Assembly: GCF_006716445.1 (NCBI RefSeq)
Contig: NZ_VFPA01000001.1
Span: forward strand, 1,860,001 to 1,924,000
From: Pseudonocardia kunmingensis
GTDB taxonomy: Bacteria > Actinomycetota > Actinomycetes > Mycobacteriales > Pseudonocardiaceae
Reading direction: 5' to 3'
DNA length: 64,000 nucleotides
Each line of letters starts with the position of its first letter. Within the stretch, counting starts at the first letter, position 1. Below, one piece after another: positions 50,507 to 59,551 of this stretch. The position numbers were made by a program, and so were the translations under genes. The notes under the pieces were generated by a model. That model was not told the origin of the DNA and made no database searches. It worked only from the letters and a program-made list of their open reading frames with translations.

Positions 50507-51238
50507 TCAGACGATGCCCTGCCGCGTCGCCGTGTAGACGATCTCGGTGCGGCGCCGGACGTCGAGCTTGTCGCGGAGGTTGCGCACGTGGAACTTCACG
50601 GTGGCCTCGCTGATCACCAACCGCCGCCCGATCTCCCGGTTGGACATCCCCACCGCGAGCAGGCGCAGGACCTGGTTCTCCCGCTCGGTGAGCATCGCCC
50701 CGCCCAGCCCGCGGGCCGGCGGGCGGTCCTCGTCGCGCAGCACGTCCATGACGACGGCACCGGCGGCGCCGCCCGTGTCGAAGACGCTCTCGCCGCGCAG
50801 CAGCATGTGCACGGCGCGGGCGATGTCGGCGGTGTCGGCACCCTTGCGGACGTACCCGTGCACACCGAGCCGGACGGTGCGCATCATGACGTCGCGGTCC
50901 CGGCACCCGGTGAGCACGAGGACGCGCACCCCGCGATGGCGCTCGAGCAGCATCCGGGCCAGCTCGACGCCGGCGGCGTCCCCCCGCCCGAGGTCCACGT
51001 CGAGGATGACGAGGTCGGGCGGGCAGCGGTCGGCGATCACGAGCGCGTCGCGCGGCGTCGCGGCCTCGCCGACGACGGCGAGGTGCGGGTCGGCGGCGAA
51101 CAGCTGGCGCAACCCGAATCGGACGATCGCCTCGTCGTCCACGACGAGGAGGCGGGCGGTGCGCCGGACGGTGGTGGTGGGAACGCCACCCACGGTGTCC
51201 GTCGCGGTGTGGCGGTCGAGCAGTGCGTCAGCGGTCAT
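50507..51238 (-). CDS. LuxR/NarL-family response regulator without cognate kinase
   Basis: 243 residues. Receiver domain with the acidic pair in VVDDEAIVRFG, phospho-acceptor D80 in LVILDVDLG and Lys in GYVRKGADT; C-terminal LuxR helix-turn-helix LTERENQVLRLLAVGMSNREI. A 30-residue N-terminal extension precedes the receiver. GGGGAGG lies before the ATG at 51238. No histidine kinase is next to it; the divergent gene is a GAF-domain regulator, an arrangement found in actinobacterial gas or redox sensing loci. Confidence 0.9.
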   Translation of the reverse strand: MTADALLDRHTATDTVGGVPTTTVRRTARLLVVDDEAIVRFGLRQLFAADPHLAVVGEAATPRDALVIADRCPPDLVILDVDLGRGDAAGVELARMLLERHRGVRVLVLTGCRDRDVMMRTVRLGVHGYVRKGADTADIARAVHMLLRGESVFDTGGAAGAVVMDVLRDEDRPPARGLGGAMLTERENQVLRLLAVGMSNREIGRRLVISEATVKFHVRNLRDKLDVRRRTEIVYTATRQGIV

Positions 51239-51398
51239 CGGGCAACCTCCCCTGGCGGCGCTGGTCGGCGTCGGTTCGGCGAGGTTAGGAAGCCGCACGT
51301 TGCCTGCACGTTGCACGCTCAACATCCGCTCGTCTTGCTGCTTCCCGACCGCTGGGTGATGATGGCGCGGTCCTGGGGCGATGACGCTCGGAGTGCTG

Positions 51399-52877
51399 AT
51401 GACGACTCAAGGTGCACACGACCCTGTGGCGCACGCCCACCTGCTCCACCGGGTGTTCGACGCCGTGCTCGCCGGTGACCGTGCTCCCGCGGCACCGCGC
51501 TCGCTCGTGTCCGAGTCGTGGCGGCGCAGCCTCGCCGCGCACATCGACCCCGACAAGCGCACGCCACCGGTCGTCCTGCAGGACGCGGACCTGCCCGAGC
51601 TGCGCACCGCCCACCCGTTGAACGCGGTGATGCCGCTGCTGCGCAGCACGCTGGTGAGCATCGCCGACGAGGCGATGCACGTCATGCTCGTCACGGACGC
51701 CGACGGCACGATCCTGTGGCGCGAGGGCGCCGCCCGGCTGCTGTCCTCGGCCGACGAGGTGGGGCTGCAACCGGGCACGCGGTGGACCGAGGACGCCATC
51801 GGCACCAACGCCATGGGCACCACCCTCGCCGTCGACGCGCCGGTGACGATCCACTCCGCCGAGCACCTCGTCCGCACCTACCACGCGTGGACCTGCGCCG
51901 CGGCGCCCGTGCACGACCCCGACACCGGCGCGATCCTCGGCGCCATCGACATCAGCGGTCCCCTGCACACGGTGCACCCGGCGATGAAGCAGCTGGTCGT
52001 GGCCACGGCGCAGCTCGCGGAGAACCAGCTGCGCGTGCGCCTCGCCATCGAGGACGAGCGGCTGCGCGTGCGCAACATGCCCCACCTGGCCGGCCTGCGC
52101 GGGTGCCCCGGCGCACTGGTCAGCGACACCGGACGCGTCGTGGCGGGCGAGCCGTACGGCGAGTGGCCGGAGCGGGTGGCGCTGCGCCCCGACGCCGACC
52201 GGGTGGTGCTCGACGACGGCCGCGAGATGGTGGTGGAGCAGCTCGCGGAGGGCTTCCTGCTGCGCGCGCCGCAGACGAGCGCACGCGCGGCGCCGCGCTC
52301 CGCGCTCTCCTTGCGGTTCACGGGCGAGGGCGGGCCCTCCGCCGTGCTCGACGGCCGGTCGATCCCGCTCACGCTGCGCCCCGCCGAGCTGCTCACCGCG
52401 CTCGCCCTGCACCCCGACGGGCTCACCGCCGAGCAGCTCGCGCTGCTGCTCTACGGCGACGAGGGCAACCCCACCACCGTCCGCGGGGAGGTGCTGCGCC
52501 TGCGCTCCCTGATCGGCGCCGACGTGCTGCGCACCCGCCCGTACCGGCTCGCCGCCACCGTCGACACCGACTTCCAGGCCCTCGCCCGCGCGATCCGCGA
52601 CGGCAGGCCCGCCGACGCCCTGCGCGCCTGCGCGGGTGCGCTGCTGCCGCGCTCGGACGCCCCCGCCATCCGAGAGCTGCGCGACGAGCTGGAGGTCGGG
52701 CTGCGCGGGGTCGTGCTGGAGAGCGACGACCCCGACCTGCTCGCCGAGTTCGCCGCCCACCCGCTGGGTCGCGAGGACCTCGAGGTGCACGACCGGCTGC
52801 TGGATCTGCTCCCGGCGTCCGACCCGCGCCGCGGCACGCTCGCCGCCCGCCGGGCGCGGCTGGTGGCCGAGGGGTAG
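51399..52877 (+). CDS. GAF-domain transcriptional regulator
   Basis: 492 residues. The N-terminal half has a GAF domain of the type found before acetoin- and aldehyde-responsive activators (SLVSESWRRSL; MLVTDADGTILWREG; GTRWTEDAIGTNAMGTTLA, with AIGTNAMG the hallmark). The middle and C-terminal parts have a winged-helix or BTAD-like domain (LTLRPAELLTALALHPDGLTAEQ...VRGEVLRLRSLIG) and no AAA+ domain. In relatives it controls an aldehyde or alcohol dehydrogenase; no such gene is adjacent. The ATG at 51399 has CGGAG upstream; ATG 51381 is an alternative. Confidence 0.85.
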   Translation: MTTQGAHDPVAHAHLLHRVFDAVLAGDRAPAAPRSLVSESWRRSLAAHIDPDKRTPPVVLQDADLPELRTAHPLNAVMPLLRSTLVSIADEAMHVMLVTDADGTILWREGAARLLSSADEVGLQPGTRWTEDAIGTNAMGTTLAVDAPVTIHSAEHLVRTYHAWTCAAAPVHDPDTGAILGAIDISGPLHTVHPAMKQLVVATAQLAENQLRVRLAIEDERLRVRNMPHLAGLRGCPGALVSDTGRVVAGEPYGEWPERVALRPDADRVVLDDGREMVVEQLAEGFLLRAPQTSARAAPRSALSLRFTGEGGPSAVLDGRSIPLTLRPAELLTALALHPDGLTAEQLALLLYGDEGNPTTVRGEVLRLRSLIGADVLRTRPYRLAATVDTDFQALARAIRDGRPADALRACAGALLPRSDAPAIRELRDELEVGLRGVVLESDDPDLLAEFAAHPLGREDLEVHDRLLDLLPASDPRRGTLAARRARLVAEG

Positions 52878-52924
52878 TCACCCCCTGATCGTTCCCAGCC
52901 GTGCATCAGCGCTGCCGCCGAGAC

Positions 52925-52945
52925 CGCTGCGTACATCTCGCAGCG
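52925..52945. terminator. Hairpin between convergent GAF regulator and glmS
   Basis: CGCTGCG and CGCAGCG around a 7-nt loop in the 200-bp gap. No T-run. Weak terminator candidate; the rest of the gap has nothing I recognise. Confidence 0.35.
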
Positions 52946-53077
52946 ATCAGCAGCGGACAATCATTCCGACCTGCACCGCAGGGCGCCCGTCACGACGCTC
53001 GCGTGCGCCTCGCGGCGCCCGGCCCGAGTGCGGCCGAACCGCCGGACACCCCGCCTCCTCAGCGCGCGGGCTGCGCC

Positions 53078-54904
53078 CTACTCCACCGTCACGCTCTTGG
53101 CCAGGTTGCGCGGCTTGTCCACGTCGCGCTCCAGGGCGACGGCGGCGTGGTAGGCGAGGATCTGCAGCGGGACCGACAGCAGGATCGGGTCGAGCTCGGG
53201 CTCGTTGCGCGGGATCACGAGGGTGCGGTCGGCCAGGTCGGCGGGCAGCTCGCGGTGTGCCACCGCGATCACCGGACCCTTGCGCGCCTTGATCTCCGAG
53301 AGCGTGGAGGTGTTCTTCTCCAGCAGGTCGTCGTCGGGGACCACGGCGACCGTCGGCATCTCCGGGCTGATCAGCGCGAGCGGGCCGTGCTTGAGCTCGG
53401 CGCAGGGGTAGGCCTCGGCATGGATGTAGGAGATCTCCTTGAGCTTCTGCGCACCCTCGCGCGCCACCGGCCAGCCGCGGCGGCGACCGACGAACATCAT
53501 GCCGCGGCTGTCGACGATCTCCTTCGCGACCTCGGCGATCGCATCGGACTGCCCCAGGATCTCGGTGATCTGCCCGGGCAGCGCGTTCAGCCCGGCGATG
53601 ATGCGCCTCCCCTGCTCCGGGGAGAGGTCGCGGATGCGGCCCAGGTGCAGCGCCAGCAGGGCGAACGCCGTCACCGTCGAGGTGAACGACTTGGTCGCCG
53701 CCACCGACATCTCGGGCCCCGCGTGCAGGTAGATGCCGCCGTCGACCTGGCGCGCGATCGTCGAGCCGACCACGTTGACGATGCCGATCACGCGGCCGCC
53801 CTTGCGCTGCAGCTCCTGCACCGCGGCGAGGGTGTCGATCGTCTCGCCGGACTGGCTCACGGCGACGTACAGCGTGTCCGGCTCCACCACCGGGTTGCGG
53901 TAGCGGAACTCCGACGCCGCCTCGGCGCTCGCCGGGACGCGCGCGAGGTCCTCGATCAGCTGCGCGCCGAGCTCGCCCGCGTAGCAGGCCGACCCGCAGC
54001 CCAGGATCTTGACGCGCCGGAACTCCCGCGCCTCCCGGACGCTCATGTTGAGCCCGCCCAGGTGCGCGGTGGTGAAGCGCTCGTCGATGCGGCCCTTGAG
54101 CGCCCGCTCGATGGTCCGCGGCTGCTCCTCGATCTCCTTCACCAGGTAGTGCGCGTGATCGCCGATCTCCGCCCCGACCACGTCCCAGTCGATCCAGGAC
54201 GGGCTCTTCGCGACCGCGCGGTCGTCGAGGGTGAACGTGCGGTAGCCGCCCGCGGTGACGGTGGCGAGCTCGCCGTCGTCGAGGTAGACCACCTGGCGGG
54301 TGTAGCCGATCAGCGCGGCCACGTCGGAGGCGACGAACATCTCCTTCTCACCGACGCCCAGCAGCACCGGGCTGCCGTTGCGGGCGACGACGACCCGGTC
54401 CGGGTGCTCCGCGTCCACCACGGCGAGGCCGTAGGCGCCGACGACCTGGCGCAGCGCCTGCCGCACCGCCTGCTCCAGGTCGACCGCCCCCGCGGCGAAG
54501 GCCGCGGCCACCAGGTGCGCGACGGCCTCGGTGTCGGTCTGCGAGGCGAACTCCACGCCGTCTGCGGTCAGCTTGGCGCGCAGCTCGTCGGCGTTCTCGA
54601 TGATCCCGTTGTGCACGACGGCGATCCGGCCCGCCGTGTCGGTGTGCGGGTGCGCGTTCTCCGTGGACGGCTCACCGTGCGTCGCCCAGCGCGTGTGGCC
54701 GATCCCCGGCGAGCCCTTGAACCGCGCGGGCAGGTCGGCGGCGAGGTCGGCGACCCGGCCGCTCACCTTCCGCACCTTGAGCCCGCCCTTGCCGGCGAGC
54801 GCGAGACCGGCGCTGTCGTACCCGCGGTACTCCAGGCGCCCCAGCCCCTCCAGGAGGATCGGGGCGGCGTCCTGGGGCCCGACGTATCCGACGATGCCGC
54901 ACAT
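53078..54904 (-). CDS. glmS: Glutamine--fructose-6-phosphate aminotransferase
   Basis: 608 residues. Makes glucosamine 6-phosphate, the first step to UDP-GlcNAc and cell wall. N-terminal glutaminase domain with Cys2 exposed after Met removal (MCGIVGYVG) and GHTRWATHG; C-terminal two SIS domains with GCGSACYAG, SQSGETIDTL and the final PRNLAKSVTVE, which ends every GlmS. The ATG has GAGAGG upstream. Just upstream in the same direction lies a small conserved gene, separated by 10 bp, so both share a transcript. There is no glmS ribozyme signature. Confidence 0.96.
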   Translation of the reverse strand: MCGIVGYVGPQDAAPILLEGLGRLEYRGYDSAGLALAGKGGLKVRKVSGRVADLAADLPARFKGSPGIGHTRWATHGEPSTENAHPHTDTAGRIAVVHNGIIENADELRAKLTADGVEFASQTDTEAVAHLVAAAFAAGAVDLEQAVRQALRQVVGAYGLAVVDAEHPDRVVVARNGSPVLLGVGEKEMFVASDVAALIGYTRQVVYLDDGELATVTAGGYRTFTLDDRAVAKSPSWIDWDVVGAEIGDHAHYLVKEIEEQPRTIERALKGRIDERFTTAHLGGLNMSVREAREFRRVKILGCGSACYAGELGAQLIEDLARVPASAEAASEFRYRNPVVEPDTLYVAVSQSGETIDTLAAVQELQRKGGRVIGIVNVVGSTIARQVDGGIYLHAGPEMSVAATKSFTSTVTAFALLALHLGRIRDLSPEQGRRIIAGLNALPGQITEILGQSDAIAEVAKEIVDSRGMMFVGRRRGWPVAREGAQKLKEISYIHAEAYPCAELKHGPLALISPEMPTVAVVPDDDLLEKNTSTLSEIKARKGPVIAVAHRELPADLADRTLVIPRNEPELDPILLSVPLQILAYHAAVALERDVDKPRNLAKSVTVE

Positions 54905-54914
54905 AGCAGTCCTC

Positions 54915-55214
54915 TCAGCCGTAGACGATGCGCCGCAGCTGGCGTGCCGACAGCGGCGGCGGGGCCACCCGTCGCGTCGCCAGCTCGGCGTCCAGCGCCG
55001 CGAATATCTGCTCGTTGGTGAGCCCGCGACGTTGCAGCTCCGCGTGCCTGCGCCGGACGAACTCCGGAAGCTCCTCGGAGAAGTAGCCCACGACCTCGGC
55101 CACCACCCGCGCCGCCTCACCCGCGTTGAGCGGCGTGCTGCGCACCAGGTGGGCGACGAGGTCGTCGTAGGGTCCGGCGGGCACGAGGAGAGATGGTGCC
55201 CTGCGCGGCGGCAA
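54915..55214 (-). CDS. Small conserved hypothetical protein upstream of glmS
   Basis: About 99 residues, mostly helical: YDDLVAHLVRST, GEAARVVAEVVGYFSEELPEFVRRRHAEL and FAALDAELATRRVAP, ending QLRRIVYG. I do not recognise a named family; related short proteins are scattered in actinobacteria. The TTG at 55214 has AGGAAG 8 nt upstream and is preferred; a GTG at 55184 would give 89 residues. The same AGGAAG lies in the 3' arm of a hairpin (55226-55245). It ends 10 bp before glmS. Confidence 0.6.
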   Translation of the reverse strand: MPPRRAPSLLVPAGPYDDLVAHLVRSTPLNAGEAARVVAEVVGYFSEELPEFVRRRHAELQRRGLTNEQIFAALDAELATRRVAPPPLSARQLRRIVYG

Positions 55215-55225
55215 AACCCAAACTT

Positions 55226-55245
55226 CCTGCCCGAATACGGGCAGG
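55226..55245 (-). promoter_or_regulatory. Hairpin covering the ribosome-binding site of the glmS-upstream gene
   Basis: Perfect 8-bp arms CCTGCCCG/CGGGCAGG with a 4-nt loop. On the minus strand its 3' arm contains most of AGGAAG, the ribosome-binding site for the TTG at 55214, and it is followed by T-rich sequence. It could mask translation start or serve as an attenuator. Confidence 0.45.
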
Positions 55246-55320
55246 ATCCGCCCGATGCGGCAGTCCTGGCGGCCGCCGTACGACGCTAGGTGACGGGCGG
55301 CGGCCCGCCCGGCCCCCTCA

Positions 55321-55401
55321 CACACCGATCGTGGTGCTCCCACACCGGTTGCAGTCGGTGTGCCAGGGCAGCATTCGGTGTGCGAGCAGAAGTCGGTGTG
55401 C
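55321..55401. repeat. Array of CACACCGA / TCGGTGTG elements
   Basis: Elements at 55321 (CACACCGA), 55341 (CACACCGG), then in inverse orientation TCGGTGTGC at 55355, 55375 and 55393. Spacing is about 20 bp within each orientation. It lies upstream of the small gene-glmS unit and downstream of the ABC exporter stop. Binding sites for a regulator or a degenerate repeat are both possible. Confidence 0.5.
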
Positions 55402-55470
55402 GGCGGGCGAGGCGGCGCCCGGGCGCGCTTCGCCGCTCGCGCACCGATTCCGGCGCGACGTCCGAGGCCG

Positions 55471-58400
55471 CTACGCCGCCGGCTCCAGCTCCCCGGCCTG
55501 CCAGAGCCGGGCGTAGTGACCGCCGGCGGCGAGCAGCTCGGCGTGCGGGCCCACCTCGACGACACGGCCGCCGTCCAGCACCACGATCCGGTCGGCGCGG
55601 GCGGCCGTACCCAGCCGGTGCGCCACCACGAAGGCCGTGCGGCGGGCGGTGACCCGGTCACCCGCCTCGAGCACGGCGGCCTCCGTGGCCGGGTCGAGCG
55701 CGGCGGTGGCCTCGTCGTAGAGCAGCAGGTCGGGGTCGGCCAGCTCCGCGCGGGCGAGCGCGATCAGCTGGCGCTGCCCGGCCGACAACCCCTGCCCGCG
55801 CTCACCGACCGGGTGCCGGAACCCGCCGGGCAGCCCGGCCACCAGCTCCCACGCACCGACGGCCCGCGCCGCGGCCTCGACCTCCGACCGCGACGCCCCC
55901 GGGCGCGCGTAGGCGATGTTGGCGGCGACGTCACCGGTGAACAGGTGTGGCTCCTGCGGCACGATCCCCAGCCGCTGCCGGTAGCCGGCCAGCGGGTAGC
56001 GCCGCACGTCGACGCCGTCGACGAGCACCGCGCCCGTGCCGGCGTCGTAGAACCGGGCGAGCAGCTTGACCAGCGTGGACTTGCCCGCGCCGGTGGCACC
56101 GACGAGGGCGATCGTCTCGCCGGGGGCCACCCGCAGACAGACGTCGGCCAGCGCGGGCGTCTCCGCCCCTGCGTAGGCGAAGCCGACGTTGCGCAGCTCG
56201 ACCTCGCCGCGCAACCGCGCGGGCGCGGGCACCGGGTCGCCGGCGGGCTCGGGGGGCACCGATGTGGGGGTGCGCAGCAGGTCGGAGATGCGCGAGAGGC
56301 CGACGCGGGCCTGCTGGTAGCTGTCGAAGACCTGCGAGAGCTGCTGCACCGGTGCGAAGAACAGCGCGAGGTAGAGCAGGAAGGCGGTGAGGACGCCCGC
56401 GGTGATCTCCCCCGAGGCCACCCGCGCCGCCCCGACGCCGAGGACGGCGGCGGTCGACACGTCGGACAGCAGCGCGACGAACGGGAAGTACGTCGCGATG
56501 TAGCGCTGCGCGCGCAGCCGCGAGCGCCGGTACGCCGCGCTGCGCTCGCCGAACGTGCTGGCGCTGCGCTCCTCCCGGACGTAGGCCTGTGCGACGCGCA
56601 CGCCCACGACGTTCTCCTGCAGGTCGGCGTTGACGATGCTCACCCGCTCGCGGGCCTCCGCGTACGCGGTGGAGGACACCCGCCGGAAGATCACCGTGGC
56701 GACCACGAGCACCGGCAGCACCGCGAGGGCCACCAGCGCCAGCTCCAGGTCGGTGACCAGGAGCGCGACCGCGACACCGACGATCGTGAGGACGCTGACG
56801 ACCGCCTGCGCGAGGCCGGTCTGCAGGAACGCCGACAGCGCGTCGACGTCGGTGGTCATCCGCGTCATGATGCGCCCGGACAGCTCGCGCTCGTAGTAGT
56901 CCAGGCCCAACCGCTGCAGGTGGGCGTAGCTGCGCACCCGCAGCAGGTAGAGCAGGCTCTCCCCGGCGCGGGCGGTGACGACGGTCTGCGTGGCCACCAC
57001 GAGCCACCCGGCGACCACCAGCCCGATGCCCAGCAGCATGGCCGTGAGCAGCACCTCGGGCGCGCCCGCCGTGATGCCGCCGTCGACGGCCATCCGCGTG
57101 ACGGCGGGCAGGGCGAGGGTGCCCAGCGCGTCGAGCGCCACCAGTGAGACGCCCACCAGCAGCAGCGCGCGCACCGGCCGCAACAGCCCGGCGAGCCGGA
57201 AGCCGGGGTCCGGCGCCGTCGGGTCCTCGCCGCGGATGCGCGGTTCCTCGGTGGCCGGGGGCAGCGCCTCGACCGCGGCGAGGAGCTCGGGGGTGGGCGC
57301 CATGTTCCCCGCGGCACCCATGCCGCCACCCATGCCGCCGCGCCCGCCGGGGCGGACCGCGCCCGCGTCGGCGGTGCGGACGGGCTGCGGGACGCCGTCG
57401 GCGGGCTCCGGGTCGGGCCAGAGCTCCGCGGTGACGGGCGCGTGCACCGTGCCGCCGCGGTGGGCGCCGCGCCGCCCGGGCTCGTCCAGCCGCGTCACCG
57501 AAGCCCCCGGCTCGGGCACCGCGAGCAGCTCCCGGAACAGCGGGCAACGCTGCGCCAGCTCCGCCTCCGTGCCCACGTCGACGACCCGGCCTGCGTCGAG
57601 CACGGCGATCCGGTCGGCGAGGGCGAGCGTGGAACGCCGGTGCGCGACGAGCAGCGTGGTGCGCCCCGCGGTGAGCGTGCGCAACGTGTCGTGGATGGCG
57701 GCCTCGGTGGCCGTGTCGACGGCCGAGGTGGCGTCGTCGAGGACCAGGACCCGCGGGTCGGTGAGCACCGCCCGCGCCAGCGCCACCCGCTGGCGCTGCC
57801 CGCCGGACAGGGTGAGGCCGCGCTCGCCGACAAGGGTGTCGTAGCCGTCGGGCAGGGCCTCGACGAACCCGTCCACCTGGGCCGCCCGCGCCGCGGCCCG
57901 CACCTCCTCGTCGCTCGCGTCGGGGCGGCCGTAGGCGATGTTGGCCCGGATGGTGTCGGAGAACAGGAACGCCTCCTCGAACACCACGCCGAGCTCGCGG
58001 CGCAGGTCGGCGAGGCGCAGCCGCGGCAGCGGCACGCCGCCGAGGCGCAGCTCGCCCCGCTGCGGGTCGTAGAAGCGCGGCAGCAGCAGGGCGATCGTGG
58101 ACTTGCCGGACCCGGCGGTGCCGACCACCGCGAGCGTCTCCCCCGCCGCGACGCGCAGCGTGACGCCGTCGAGCACGGGCTCCCGACGCGAGTAGCCGAA
58201 CGTGACGCCGTCCAGCTCCACCGACAACGGCCCCTCGGGCAGGGTCGCGGGGGAGGCGGGGTCGACGACGTCGGGCTGGGAGTCGACCAGGTCGTGCACG
58301 CGCTCCACACCCGCGCGGGCGAGCTGGGCGCTGACGACCAGGGACCCGAGCATGCGGGCGGGCGCGACGAGCTGGGCGACGTAGGTGGAGAAGGCGAGGA

Positions 58401-59235
58401 ACGTGCCGAGGCTGATCGACCCGCCCATGGCGAGCCAGCCCCCGACCGCGATCACCCCGACCTGCCCCAGCGCGGGAAGCGCGAGCAGCGTGGGGTTGAG
58501 CCGGGCGGTGAGCCGGGCGGCGCGCATGCGCTCGCCGAACAGCCGCGCGGCGCCGCGCTCGAGCGTGGCGGTCTCCCGCTGCTCCTGGCCGAAGCCCTTG
58601 ACGACCCGGACGCCGGCGACCGTCTCCTCGACGTGCTGGGCGATGTCGGCCGCGCGCTGCTGGGCCGACCAGGTGGCCGGGAACAGCCGCGCCCTGGTGC
58701 GCAGCGCGACGCACCACACCGCCGGCAGCAGCACCAGCGCCACCAGCGTGAGCAGCGGCGACAGCCAGAGCATGGCCCCGATCGAGACGACCACCAGCAC
58801 CACGGCGCCCAGCGCCAGCGGCGCCATCGACAGCAGCTGCTGCACCAGCTGCAGATCGGTGATCGCCCGCGAGACGACCTGCCCGGTGCGCAGCGCGTCC
58901 TGCCGCTCCCCGTCGAGGCGCTGCACGGCGGCGAAGACCTGGCGCCGCAGGTCGTGCTGCACGTCCAGCGCGAGCCGCCCCGCGAGGTAACGGCGCAGGA
59001 ACGCGGCGCCGAAGCGCACGAGCGCCAGTGCGAGCACCGCCACCACGACCGTGCCCAGCACCGCGGTGGAGCCGGCGACGGCATCGTCCACCGCGACCCG
59101 CGTGAGCAGCGGCCCCACCGCCTCGAGGCTCACCCCGAACACCGAGGCGACGAGCGCCCCCGCGGCGACCGCCCGGTGCTTCAGGCAGGAACGGACGAGC
59201 CGGCGGATCCAGCCGGGAGAGGGAGCGTCGGGCAC
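55471..59235 (-). CDS. Fused ABC exporter (two complete half-transporters in one chain)
   Basis: 1254 residues: TMD1 (about 20-310), NBD1 (340-590), Gly/Met-rich linker (620-650), TMD2 (685-960), NBD2 (1000-1250). NBD1 has Walker A GTAGSGKST (372-380), signature LSGGQ (476-480) and Walker B VLVLDD with Asp501 for the catalytic Glu, plus FEEAF for the Q-loop. NBD2 has GATGAGKST (1046-1054), LLLYDE with Glu1175, but LSAGQ (1150-1154). Thus one composite ATP site is degenerate and one is canonical, as in heterodimeric exporters (TM287/288, BmrCD). Drug or lipid export is likely. The GTG start has GGAGG very close. Confidence 0.9.
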   Translation of the reverse strand: MPDAPSPGWIRRLVRSCLKHRAVAAGALVASVFGVSLEAVGPLLTRVAVDDAVAGSTAVLGTVVVAVLALALVRFGAAFLRRYLAGRLALDVQHDLRRQVFAAVQRLDGERQDALRTGQVVSRAITDLQLVQQLLSMAPLALGAVVLVVVSIGAMLWLSPLLTLVALVLLPAVWCVALRTRARLFPATWSAQQRAADIAQHVEETVAGVRVVKGFGQEQRETATLERGAARLFGERMRAARLTARLNPTLLALPALGQVGVIAVGGWLAMGGSISLGTFLAFSTYVAQLVAPARMLGSLVVSAQLARAGVERVHDLVDSQPDVVDPASPATLPEGPLSVELDGVTFGYSRREPVLDGVTLRVAAGETLAVVGTAGSGKSTIALLLPRFYDPQRGELRLGGVPLPRLRLADLRRELGVVFEEAFLFSDTIRANIAYGRPDASDEEVRAAARAAQVDGFVEALPDGYDTLVGERGLTLSGGQRQRVALARAVLTDPRVLVLDDATSAVDTATEAAIHDTLRTLTAGRTTLLVAHRRSTLALADRIAVLDAGRVVDVGTEAELAQRCPLFRELLAVPEPGASVTRLDEPGRRGAHRGGTVHAPVTAELWPDPEPADGVPQPVRTADAGAVRPGGRGGMGGGMGAAGNMAPTPELLAAVEALPPATEEPRIRGEDPTAPDPGFRLAGLLRPVRALLLVGVSLVALDALGTLALPAVTRMAVDGGITAGAPEVLLTAMLLGIGLVVAGWLVVATQTVVTARAGESLLYLLRVRSYAHLQRLGLDYYERELSGRIMTRMTTDVDALSAFLQTGLAQAVVSVLTIVGVAVALLVTDLELALVALAVLPVLVVATVIFRRVSSTAYAEARERVSIVNADLQENVVGVRVAQAYVREERSASTFGERSAAYRRSRLRAQRYIATYFPFVALLSDVSTAAVLGVGAARVASGEITAGVLTAFLLYLALFFAPVQQLSQVFDSYQQARVGLSRISDLLRTPTSVPPEPAGDPVPAPARLRGEVELRNVGFAYAGAETPALADVCLRVAPGETIALVGATGAGKSTLVKLLARFYDAGTGAVLVDGVDVRRYPLAGYRQRLGIVPQEPHLFTGDVAANIAYARPGASRSEVEAAARAVGAWELVAGLPGGFRHPVGERGQGLSAGQRQLIALARAELADPDLLLYDEATAALDPATEAAVLEAGDRVTARRTAFVVAHRLGTAARADRIVVLDGGRVVEVGPHAELLAAGGHYARLWQAGELEPAA

Positions 59236-59317
59236 ACCTCCACGTTATGCCGCTCCACCGACACCGCGACGCCGCCCGCGTGGGAGCCGTCCCGCCGACG
59301 CCCGCCCCCCCAACAAG

Positions 59318-59480
59318 GCGAGTCTCCCGTTCCAGCCGGGCGAGTCCCCCGTCTCGACAGCGCGAGTCCCCCACCTCGACAGCGCGAGTCCCCCACCTCG
59401 ACAGCGCGAGTCCCTCACCTCGACAGCGCGAGTCGCACATCTCAACACGGTGAACTCCCCGGCTCGACGACGTGAGCCCC
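59318..59480. repeat. 22-bp tandem repeat array A
   Basis: Eight units with exact 22-bp period at 59318, 59340, 59362, 59384, 59406, 59428, 59450 and 59472. Typical unit: GCGAGTCCCCCACCTCGACA then GC; the last two are diverged. It lies in the 495-bp gap upstream of the ABC exporter. Same core as the array at 47.5 kb. Confidence 0.88.
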
Positions 59481-59551
59481 TGTCTCGGCTAGGACGGCTG
59501 CGCGCAGGACGCGGTACACCTGCCCGACCCCCAAACGCCCCTGTCGCACGG

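Noticed and set aside
47568-50537. Plus-strand open frame of about 989 codons
   Set aside because: Antisense to the amidase, tetR and DedA genes, all of which have clear domains.
53078-54904. glmS ribozyme upstream of glmS
   Set aside because: The small gene ends 10 bp before glmS and no ribozyme core is visible; the ribozyme is mainly a Firmicutes feature.
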